Below, one piece after another: positions 1-6,387 of a DNA stretch of 12,617 bases. The DNA comes from Bacillota bacterium (GTDB lineage Bacteria; Bacillota; Clostridia; Acetivibrionales; DTU013), in the NCBI GenBank assembly GCA_023435805.1, contig JAEZMC010000286.1:1-12617 (forward strand). The letters run 5' to 3'. Under the pieces are notes generated by a model, which saw only the letters and a list, made by a program, of their open reading frames with translations, did no database searches and was not told the origin of the DNA. Position 1 is the stretch's first letter; each line of letters begins with the position of its first letter. A program made the position numbers and the translations under genes.

Positions 1-739
1 CCAGCTTGATATTTGACAGAATACGGCTGATTGTCGAATAGCTGACATCAATTATGATGATTCCGACATTTTCAGCTGTATTTGCGTTCTTAAAGAGCCT
101 CAGCATTGATAGTGCGTATTTATTTACACTGGAACTCTGAATCCCTTCGCTGTAATCTATCCAGACCGGCCTGCCGTCTGCTTCATCCACCTTTTTGTAC
201 CAATCTGTCGCCATGACTGCATCCATATCCGGGGGCGAGCTCATATCGCCCAATGCCATGCCGGTATTATACAGTATTTTCGCACTTATATCCATTGTAG
301 CGCTATTAATGCTGGTAATCACTGCCGCCGCATCCTGCTGTGCGACCAGTACATCATAATCACCCATCATATCCCAGTTGATACGACTCAGCTCCTGCAG
401 GGAGGAATTGGCCAGCAGCTGCATGGATGTGTTCTGCGCCTTTTCCAGGAAGACGTCGAAATAGTTCGAGGTTTGCAGCGTCGCCGCCATGACGCTGTCC
501 TCCGCGCTTTTCGTAAGGTTTGCCGCGGCGGTTCTGGTGGAAATAAAGCCTATTGTTGAAACCGGGATGATAATCAACAACAAAAACACAGCCACCATTT
601 TTGTTAAAATACTTTTTGTAGTAGTCAGATCGGCCAGAATGGATTTGAAATTCAGGTTGTTTCGGAATTGTTCTTTAGGATGTTGGACGGGCTTAAATTT
701 GTTCTTTGTGTTGAATTTGGAAAGTAAGTTTTTTAGCAT
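1..739 (-). CDS. dCache-type membrane receptor (methyl-accepting chemotaxis protein or sensor kinase), N-terminal part
   Basis: The gene runs off the left edge; 246 codons are visible. About 45 mostly polar residues precede one hydrophobic segment (about 46-67, containing VFLLLIIIPVSTIGF). A long, probably extracellular stretch follows, with NYFDVFLEKAQNTSMQLL, DWYKKV and a final GIIIIDVSYSTISRIL. This is the layout of the dCache sensory region of Bacillota chemoreceptors and YesM-like sensor kinases. The signalling half is outside the window, so the two cannot be told apart; the helical stretch after the membrane segment leans towards a chemoreceptor. The start is the ATG at 739, preceded by GGAGGAG about 3 bases upstream and by a good promoter at 780-808. 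The cytoplasmic N-terminal extension before the membrane segment is longer than usual. Its ligand is unknown; a sugar from this locus is a guess from position only. Confidence 0.75.
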   Translation of the reverse strand, partial: MLKNLLSKFNTKNKFKPVQHPKEQFRNNLNFKSILADLTTTKSILTKMVAVFLLLIIIPVSTIGFISTRTAAANLTKSAEDSVMAATLQTSNYFDVFLEKAQNTSMQLLANSSLQELSRINWDMMGDYDVLVAQQDAAAVITSINSATMDISAKILYNTGMALGDMSSPPDMDAVMATDWYKKVDEADGRPVWIDYSEGIQSSSVNKYALSMLRLFKNANTAENVGIIIIDVSYSTISRILSNIKL

Positions 740-779
740 GACTCCTCCGGAACTCAGAATATTTTGACTTATTAAAAAA

Positions 780-808
780 ATTATACCATAATGGTTGTGT
801 TACGACAA
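780..808 (-). promoter_or_regulatory. Sigma-A-like promoter of the receptor gene
   Basis: Read on the minus strand: TTGTCG (808-803), a 17-base spacer, then a perfect TATAAT (785-780). TG stands one base before the -10 box, giving an extended -10. Transcription would begin near 773, leaving a leader of about 35 bases before the ATG at 739. The promoter lies between the end of the GH1 gene and the receptor, so the receptor has its own transcript. No GC-rich terminator for the upstream rhaM-GH1 unit is visible in 740-859, which is AT-rich, so some readthrough is possible. Confidence 0.7.
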
Positions 809-859
809 TAAATGTATAAAATCGACTTTTTTTGTTTTTTTAGTTTTCAGTCTATTTTT

Positions 860-2155
860 CTATTCTCGCCGCAGCTGCCCATATTTGTCGACCATGGTCT
901 GTGTAACGGCATTTTCACGGCACAGCTCGGCATAAAAATCCCCGCTGCTTCTGACTGTCCGTTTCTGCGTTTCATAGTCGGTTTCCACCAGGCCGAAACG
1001 GGCAGACTCGCCTTCCAACCATTCAAAATTGTCCATCAGCGTCCAATGATAGTATCTTTCTACCGGTATGCCCTCCCTGCATAGCTTTGATACCTCACGC
1101 AGGTGGCTGTATATATATTCGGTCCTGAACGAATCCTTTGCGTCACATGTGCCATTCTCGGTAATCCAGATGGGCTTCCCGTACTTTTTGTAATAATGCC
1201 GGCAAATTCTGGCCAGGCCTTCGGGATAAATCTCCCATCCCAGGTCATTCCGCGGTTTGCCAGGCATTGTATCATCCTTGAAGCCTTTAAAGTGTACGGC
1301 ACTGCGGGTGTAATAATTGATACCCAAAAAATCGCAGTAACAGCCCCTGCCGGCAGGAGCGCCAAAGCCTACAGGCGGGATCAGAAATCCTCCTGTCATG
1401 GATTTCATAATGGCATCCTGAAAAACATGCTGCAGCAGCCTGGCTGCAATAAAATCCAGAGGGTTTCGGGAATAGGGATCGAATACGCGCAAATGGTTGG
1501 CTACACCCACCATGGTTTTACCATCAAAGCCTCTCTTCCTCCGGATTTCGTGTATCGTCCCGTATGCGGCGAAATGACACAGTGCCAGGTTTTTAAACAC
1601 CTTCATGGCAAGCCTGAAATCCTTTTTGCCGGGAGGCCATATACCGTAAAAATAACCGCTGGTAACATATACATTGGGTTCATTAATGGTGATGTACTCG
1701 CTGACCAGATCTCCAAGTTTATCCACCACGTATCCGGTATACCTTTCGAAATACTCAACGGCTTTACTGCTCTCAAACTCACCCTCGGCAGCAAACCAAA
1801 GAGGGTGTGTAAAATGATGGAGGGTTACCAGCGGCCGAATGCCATTTTCCAGCAGCAGACTGATTTCATTCCGGTAATGCCGGACAGCCCCCTCATCAAA
1901 GCAGCCCTTCTCAGGCTCAATCCTGCTCCATTCCAACCCCATGCGGTAGACCTTGTGGTTGAGCTGCTTCATTAACCCGATGTCTTCCACATACCTGTTC
2001 CAATGGTCATTTGCTCTAATGCAGGAAGTACCGTCCTTAATTTTTCCCTTGAGGCACCAGTCATACCAATTGTTGTTTATATCACCGCCCTCGATTTGCG
2101 TTGCAGCTGTTGCGCTGCCCATGAGAAAATGGTCCGGAAGCTTGAATGGCTTCAT
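860..2155 (-). CDS. Glycoside hydrolase family 1 beta-glycosidase
   Basis: A complete GH1 (beta/alpha)8 enzyme of 431 residues, close to the usual 440-460. Visible motifs, numbered from the ATG at 2155: TQIEG near the N-terminus (glycone-binding Gln), LHHFTHP near 112-118, TINEPNV with the acid/base Glu at about 159, NYYT near 280, ITENG with the nucleophile Glu at about 333, and DNFEWLEG near 375. The FEW motif is typical of enzymes on non-phosphorylated sugars; 6-phospho-glycosidases carry a Ser...Lys pattern there. There is no signal peptide, so it should be cytoplasmic. An in-frame GTG at 2164 is possible, but its first base lies inside the GAGGG Shine-Dalgarno sequence (2168-2164). The ATG at 2155 sits 8 bases after that sequence and is preferred. 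It lies 42 bases after rhaM and is probably co-transcribed, suggesting glucosides that also carry rhamnose. The substrate is inferred, not shown. Confidence 0.92.
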   Translation of the reverse strand: MKPFKLPDHFLMGSATAATQIEGGDINNNWYDWCLKGKIKDGTSCIRANDHWNRYVEDIGLMKQLNHKVYRMGLEWSRIEPEKGCFDEGAVRHYRNEISLLLENGIRPLVTLHHFTHPLWFAAEGEFESSKAVEYFERYTGYVVDKLGDLVSEYITINEPNVYVTSGYFYGIWPPGKKDFRLAMKVFKNLALCHFAAYGTIHEIRRKRGFDGKTMVGVANHLRVFDPYSRNPLDFIAARLLQHVFQDAIMKSMTGGFLIPPVGFGAPAGRGCYCDFLGINYYTRSAVHFKGFKDDTMPGKPRNDLGWEIYPEGLARICRHYYKKYGKPIWITENGTCDAKDSFRTEYIYSHLREVSKLCREGIPVERYYHWTLMDNFEWLEGESARFGLVETDYETQKRTVRSSGDFYAELCRENAVTQTMVDKYGQLRRE

Positions 2156-2197
2156 TTCACTCACCCTCTTTTTCCCGGCGTATTACCGCACCAGGGG

Positions 2198-2524
2198 CTA
2201 TTTCAGATAAAACACCTCTCGCATGGGTTTGATCGGTTCCTCATTATTAAAGTCAAAGGACCCTTCCACCATTTTTGAAGTAATAGCATTCCAGCGTTTG
2301 CAGACTTCGCTCTTCGCTATGTATTCATTGGCGGCCTTTACATCATCACATTCATAGCAGTAGAAAAACTGTACTCCGTTCTGAAATATGGAATAGTTAC
2401 GAATACCGGCCCTGCTGTGCTCTTCAAGTATCTCAGGCCAGGGCTCCAGATGCATTTTTACATATTCCTCGAGATATTCTTCCTTTACATTCCATGTCCA
2501 GGCAAATTTGTTGCTTTCGGCCAT
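2198..2524 (-). CDS. rhaM: L-rhamnose mutarotase
   Basis: A 108-residue protein, the usual size of RhaM (about 104). RhaM interconverts the alpha and beta anomers of L-rhamnose so that the isomerase receives its preferred form. Family marks visible: EEYVKMHLEPWPEI with Tyr21 and the catalytic-type His25, then IRNYSIF with Tyr44, VCKRWNAITSKM with Trp78, and the closing REVFYL typical of the family. The start is well fixed: AAGGAGGTG lies just upstream of the ATG at 2524. It is first in a minus-strand unit with the GH1 gene and has its own promoter (2579-2607). It is thus separate from the rhaBAD-like operon, with a serine hydrolase gene and a terminator in between. The family assignment is firm; the activity is known from relatives. 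Confidence 0.93.
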   Translation of the reverse strand: MAESNKFAWTWNVKEEYLEEYVKMHLEPWPEILEEHSRAGIRNYSIFQNGVQFFYCYECDDVKAANEYIAKSEVCKRWNAITSKMVEGSFDFNNEEPIKPMREVFYLK

Positions 2525-2578
2525 TTCTGCACCTCCTTGTTGATTTAAATAATATGTATTTATTTACCGGCATATTAA

Positions 2579-2607
2579 ATTATACCTTGAATAATATGGT
2601 ACCGCAA
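2579..2607 (-). promoter_or_regulatory. Promoter of the rhaM-GH1 unit
   Basis: On the minus strand, TTGCGG (2607-2602), a 17-base spacer, then a perfect TATAAT (2584-2579). The start point would be near 2572, giving a leader of about 48 bases. The weak -35 box (3 of 6) beside a perfect -10 box suits a promoter that needs an activator such as the AraC protein in this window. Confidence 0.6.
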
Positions 2608-2613
2608 TATTGC
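2604..2613. promoter_or_regulatory. Palindrome between divergent promoters, candidate operator
   Basis: GCAATATTGC is a perfect 10-base palindrome. It spans the two-base gap between the -35 boxes of the divergent promoters and overlaps both. It is followed by an overlapping TTGC-AAA-GCAA inverted repeat (2610-2620). A protein bound here would touch both promoters. No binding protein can be named from the sequence. Confidence 0.35.
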
Positions 2614-2638
2614 AAAGCAATAAGGCAAATGCTACACT
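2610..2638 (+). promoter_or_regulatory. Candidate promoter of the serine hydrolase gene
   Basis: TTGCAA (2610-2615), 17 bases, TACACT (2633-2638); each box matches the sigma-A consensus at 4 of 6 positions. Transcription would start near 2645, leaving a leader of about 90 bases. It is back to back with the rhaM promoter, with two bases between the -35 boxes. Confidence 0.45.
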
Positions 2639-2721
2639 AGGTGTGATGAAATCAAACGATGGTACTGTTTCATCTTCTATTTGCCCGGCAACATCCATTG
2701 AAAACTCTCTAACTACTATCT

Positions 2722-2726
2722 GGAGG
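2722..2726 (+). promoter_or_regulatory. Ribosome binding site that decides the hydrolase start
   Basis: GGAGG lies one base before an ATG at 2728 but seven bases before a second in-frame ATG at 2734. Normal spacing favours 2734. Confidence 0.7.
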
Positions 2727-2733
2727 CATGAAT

Positions 2734-3900
2734 ATGAATAGATTCAAAAATTTGACACCCCTACTTAAAAGCTTTGTGGAAAAAGGACCTGCCGGCTGCG
2801 CATGTTCCGTCATACAGCACGGGGAGTTGAAATATCAGGAGTTTTTCGGCTATGCTGACGTTGAAACCAGGACTGCGATCACACCTGACACACTCTACCG
2901 GATTTTTTCAATGACGAAGGTTATTACCTGTACCGCGGCACTGAAGCTATATGAGCGAGGCCTGTTTCTGCAGAACGATCCGCTGGAGGAATACCTTCCT
3001 GAATTTAAAAACCTCCAGGTCTACAGGTATACAGCAAACAATTCCTTCAGCATTTCACCGGCTGCATCCTCCATCCGGATAAAAGACCTGTTTGCCATGA
3101 CCTCCGGGCTGACATATGACGGTGATGATACGCAAACTGCGCGTGAAGTAACCAGGTTAATGAAGGGACTGCACAAGAAGGAGGATGAAGGCGAGAAAAC
3201 CGATCTGCGCACCTTTGTCCGGGCGCTGGCCTCCATCCCGCTATCCTTTGATCCGGGCACCCACTGGCGCTACGGTCTCTCACACGATGTTCTTGCAGCT
3301 CTTGTGGAAGTCGTTTCCGGCAAAAAATTCGGCCAATTCCTGAAGGAAGAAATTTTTGATCCGCTTAAAATGAACAATACCTTCCACCGGCTTCCCGAAG
3401 ACAAGAAACATTTGCTGTGCAGCTTCTACAGACGGTCGGAAGACGGAAGCCTGACCAAAAGCGTGGAAATGGACAGGCATACCCGGCCCGATGACATCTT
3501 TGAAGGCGGCGGCTCCGGCCTTTTATCCACCATTGGCGATTACGGCCGTTTTGCCCAGATGCTTGCACAAGGCGGAGAACTCGACAGTGAGAGGATTCTT
3601 GGTAAAAAGACGGTTCAATTGATGGCTGCCAACCATCTCAACCCGCTTCAGCTCGCCGATTATAACTGGGATCATCTGGCCGGCTACGGGTACGGCCTTG
3701 GCGTGAGGGTACTGATCGATCCGGCAGCAGGCGGCTGCAACGGCACACCGGGAGAATTCGGCTGGGCAGGCATGCTGGGCACCTGGACATTAATGGATCC
3801 GAAGGAGGAGCTGTCCATCGTCTATATGCAGCAAATGCTGCCGAGTTTCGAAGCGTTCCATGCTCCCAGGATACACAATGTGGTTTATGCCGCATTATAA
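2734..3900 (+). CDS. Serine hydrolase, class C beta-lactamase / family VIII esterase-like
   Basis: A 388-residue protein of the beta-lactamase-related serine hydrolase family, full length for the group. Numbered from 2734: SMTK at 59-62 gives the SxxK nucleophile and base; YGLSHD at 180-185 gives the second-motif Tyr; GWAGMLGTW near 343-351 corresponds to the WGGxxGT-like motif of family VIII carboxylesterases in place of the beta-lactamase KTG. No signal peptide or membrane segment is seen, which argues against a secreted beta-lactamase or penicillin-binding protein and for a cytoplasmic esterase. It is divergent from rhaM and convergent with the rhaBAD-like operon, and so embedded in the rhamnose genes. 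Removing ester groups from imported plant oligosaccharides is a reasonable guess from context only. The class is firm, the substrate unknown. Confidence 0.88.
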   Translation: MNRFKNLTPLLKSFVEKGPAGCACSVIQHGELKYQEFFGYADVETRTAITPDTLYRIFSMTKVITCTAALKLYERGLFLQNDPLEEYLPEFKNLQVYRYTANNSFSISPAASSIRIKDLFAMTSGLTYDGDDTQTAREVTRLMKGLHKKEDEGEKTDLRTFVRALASIPLSFDPGTHWRYGLSHDVLAALVEVVSGKKFGQFLKEEIFDPLKMNNTFHRLPEDKKHLLCSFYRRSEDGSLTKSVEMDRHTRPDDIFEGGGSGLLSTIGDYGRFAQMLAQGGELDSERILGKKTVQLMAANHLNPLQLADYNWDHLAGYGYGLGVRVLIDPAAGGCNGTPGEFGWAGMLGTWTLMDPKEELSIVYMQQMLPSFEAFHAPRIHNVVYAAL

Positions 3901-3937
3901 CGCGTTGGTCATTAGAAAATCGTTCGGCTGCTAGTTC

Positions 3938-3974
3938 AAAACCCCCGGAGTTTTATCGACACCCCGGGGGTTTT
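3938..3974. terminator. Bidirectional intrinsic terminator
   Basis: An 11-base-pair stem: AAAACCCCCGG (3938-3948) pairs with CCGGGGGTTTT (3964-3974) around a 15-base loop. On the plus strand a T-run continues to 3976, ending the serine hydrolase transcript. On the minus strand the stem ends in TTTT, ending the rhaB-rhaA-aldolase transcript, whose last stop codon is 13 bases away. It sits between convergent genes and fits both. Confidence 0.9.
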
Positions 3975-3986
3975 TTATTGAACGGC

Positions 3987-5066
3987 TTATTTCGTCATTT
4001 CTTTGACCAGGCTTTTCCGGTAGGCTTCACTTTCCCAATTCCGGATAAAATCGATATCCTTCTCCGACATTGTTTTAAGCGGCAGGGATCTCTTTCTGAT
4101 TTCATTGACGACATAAATACAGGCCAGAAGCGTTTCCTCCATGGTCTGCGCTTCAGCCGGGCTGGTTTTGTATATTACCTCGCCGGTCTCCACAATGATG
4201 TTCAGTTTGTTTTCCAGACTGTTGAAGGCAACACCGCCGTTCAGGTATACGAACTGATCCGGGTAGAGAACCACCTCGTTAAAAAATCCGGGTCCGAGCT
4301 GTCCGTTTTTGATGAAATCCCTGATGTAGCCGGTCTTGCTGATTGCCGTTTTTTCATCCACATGGAACAGCTCAATGGCCGGAAATGCCTCTTTGATGCC
4401 CAGATAGGACCGGATGGTTTCATTCACTTCACTGTGCAGCTTTACGGCCTGAGCACTGTCATCGGTTGTTACAATCAATCCGTGATTTTCCATAAAGAAA
4501 ACCTCCGGTTCCTGACCGGTATGTTCTTTGCATTCCCTTATCGCTTCCTGAATTTTCAGCGTAAGGCAGAAGCCCGGGTTAATATATGGGATCCACACCG
4601 TTCTGTAAGCTTTGCCGCTGAATATCTTCGCCACCAGCTCACGTCCATTTTTAATACAGGTCAGTATATTGGCATAGACGGAGTGGGTATGAATCACATG
4701 CTTTTTCAACACGGAGTGGAAGCCTGCCTCAACAGAAGGCCTCAAGGGCTTGAGCCAGGGTACCTCTACGGTACATTTCCTTGCCATGTCGGCGCTTTCT
4801 TTTTCGAAGTCGGTATCCACGCCCAGGTCTACGTTCTCATAATACTCCTTGAGTTTATTGTAGTCGATGATCACATAGCCTTCCGCAGGCGTAATTTGCT
4901 TCAGCTTGCAGCCGGAGGCCTTAACCGCCATATACCGGTCATCCAGCTTGACGGAGGTATTGCCGCCCCCTCCCTGCGTATAATCGATGGGAATTCCGAC
5001 TTCCGTGGATATATACTCCAGCTCCTTCAAGCCGTTTTCAAACTTTTTAAAATCCAGCTCTGTCAT
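3987..5066 (-). CDS. Class II aldolase family protein, probable rhamnulose-1-phosphate aldolase
   Basis: A 359-residue class II (zinc) aldolase/adducin-fold protein. Visible: GGGGNTSVK at 32-40 (phosphate/substrate loop), KASG at 49-52, SVEAGFH with Glu113 in the catalytic acid position, HTHS with metal ligands His126 and His128, and ENHGLIV with the third His195. By position it should split rhamnulose 1-phosphate into DHAP and L-lactaldehyde. E. coli RhaD is about 274 residues. This protein is longer and looks more like the aldolase half of the fused YuxG/RhaEW enzymes (aldolase plus short-chain dehydrogenase, about 680 residues). No Rossmann GxxxGxG motif follows, so it appears to be a stand-alone aldolase part. 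The ATG at 5066 has AGAGGT 8 bases upstream; its ribosome binding site lies in the last codons of rhaA, and only 5 bases separate the genes. It is the last gene of the operon. Confidence 0.87.
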   Translation of the reverse strand: MTELDFKKFENGLKELEYISTEVGIPIDYTQGGGGNTSVKLDDRYMAVKASGCKLKQITPAEGYVIIDYNKLKEYYENVDLGVDTDFEKESADMARKCTVEVPWLKPLRPSVEAGFHSVLKKHVIHTHSVYANILTCIKNGRELVAKIFSGKAYRTVWIPYINPGFCLTLKIQEAIRECKEHTGQEPEVFFMENHGLIVTTDDSAQAVKLHSEVNETIRSYLGIKEAFPAIELFHVDEKTAISKTGYIRDFIKNGQLGPGFFNEVVLYPDQFVYLNGGVAFNSLENKLNIIVETGEVIYKTSPAEAQTMEETLLACIYVVNEIRKRSLPLKTMSEKDIDFIRNWESEAYRKSLVKEMTK

Positions 5067-5071
5067 CAGAT

Positions 5072-6343
5072 TTACCTCTTTAACAATACTTTTTCTTCAT
5101 AATCTTTTACGTTTTCCAGCCAGGCAGCTCCCACAGGCGTTTTCATATCCAGACAATATTTGTCCCATACCGCGCCAAAGGGCAAGGTCTTGAACTCTTC
5201 CATCAAAGCCAGCCTGTCGCCGTAGTTGCCTTTGTTTTCGGCCCCTGTGATAAGTAAGGTCGGCTCCAGCATGGCAAACAGGATGGATTTCAGCGCCGCC
5301 CTTGTCCCGGCAACCCAGGCGGTGATGCGGTTGATGCTGCCGTCAAAGAAATCCAGTGCATAATATACCCTGTCAAAAGCGTTGCAGCGTTTGACTTCCT
5401 GCGCAACCGCCACCAGGTCGTCATTCAGGATGACAACATGATCGCTGTCCCAGCGCACAGGCCTGGATACATGCAGAAGAAGATCATCCGCAAACAGCAG
5501 CGCGGAGGAAATTTTGTCCGCAACACTTTCTGTCAGGTGGAAATGCCCCATGTCATAGGTCATGGTAACGCCGTTTTTCAGTGCATAGCCCATGACAAAT
5601 TCATGCGAGCCGGCCGTATAGGATTCAACGCCGATTCCGAAAAGCTTGCTCTCCAGCGCATCGATCAGGTACCTTCTGTCATACCTGACACCCAGTATTT
5701 CATCCAGTGATTTTTTCAACTGTGCCCGATAACCCAGACGGTCGGCCGGAATGTCCTTCATTCCGTCCGGTACCCATATGTTCATAATGCAGGCAGTTCC
5801 AAGCTCCTTACCGATATCAGCCGCAATTTTCCGGCAGGCATTCACATGATCTACCCAGAATTTTCTGATCTTTTCATCCTTGCTTCCCAGCGTGAAGCCG
5901 GTAGCCGCCATCGGATGCCCGAAGCAGGTAGGGTTGAAATCGATGGCTACGCCCAGCTTTTTTGCCCAGTCGATCCATTTTCTGAAATGCTCCGTCGTAA
6001 TGGCATCACGCTCAACAACCATGCCGTCCGTCTCTGCATAGATGGCATGAAGATTGACACGGTGCTTTCCCGGTATCAGACTGAAGGCTTTTTCATAATC
6101 TGCACGGAGTTCGTCACCGTTGCGCGCCATTCCCGGATAGTTGCCGGTACTGAGGATCCCGCCCGATGTCCCGCCCGATGTAACTTCGAATCCGTTCACA
6201 TCGTCGCCCTGCCAGCAGTGCAGTGATATCTGTCTGTCCTTCATTTGTTCGAGCACAGCGTCCGTATCCACACCAAATACAGAATAGGCCTTCCTGGCAT
6301 ATGTATATCCTTCCAGGACTCTTGCTTCCAATTCGTTATTCAT
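5072..6343 (-). CDS. rhaA: L-rhamnose isomerase
   Basis: Converts L-rhamnose to L-rhamnulose in the cytoplasm, using divalent metal. Counted from the ATG at 6343 it has 423 residues (E. coli RhaA 419). Strong family blocks: SLHCWQGDDVNGFE, STGNYPGMARN, ELRADYEKAFSLIPG, VNLHAIYAE, DFNPTCFGHP, DMGHFHLTE and RPVRWDSDHVV. The last two supply the metal-binding His (about 269) and the Asp pair (about 299 and 301). An in-frame ATG at 6379 would add 12 residues, but the G-rich Shine-Dalgarno GGGGGG lies inside that extension. The protein from 6343 (MNNELE) also lines up with the family start (MTTQLE in E. coli). It lies 44 bases after rhaB and 5 bases before the aldolase gene. One of the most secure calls in the window. 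Confidence 0.97.
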   Translation of the reverse strand: MNNELEARVLEGYTYARKAYSVFGVDTDAVLEQMKDRQISLHCWQGDDVNGFEVTSGGTSGGILSTGNYPGMARNGDELRADYEKAFSLIPGKHRVNLHAIYAETDGMVVERDAITTEHFRKWIDWAKKLGVAIDFNPTCFGHPMAATGFTLGSKDEKIRKFWVDHVNACRKIAADIGKELGTACIMNIWVPDGMKDIPADRLGYRAQLKKSLDEILGVRYDRRYLIDALESKLFGIGVESYTAGSHEFVMGYALKNGVTMTYDMGHFHLTESVADKISSALLFADDLLLHVSRPVRWDSDHVVILNDDLVAVAQEVKRCNAFDRVYYALDFFDGSINRITAWVAGTRAALKSILFAMLEPTLLITGAENKGNYGDRLALMEEFKTLPFGAVWDKYCLDMKTPVGAAWLENVKDYEEKVLLKR

Positions 6344-6387
6344 CGAATCCATCCCCCCGCTTTTTATGACAATAAACATTCTGTTTT

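Noticed and set aside
1103..1975. Plus-strand open frame of 290 codons within the GH1 gene
   Set aside because: Fully antisense to a GH1 gene with both catalytic Glu motifs; no recognisable domain and no start signals.
3978..5102. Plus-strand open frame of 374 codons lying over the whole aldolase gene
   Set aside because: It is antisense to a gene with clear catalytic motifs, has no good ribosome binding site and starts inside a terminator tail. Its length follows from the codon use of the real gene.
6344..6379. Upstream ATG start for rhaA
   Set aside because: The G-rich ribosome binding site falls within the extra 12 codons, and the family begins at the position matching 6343.
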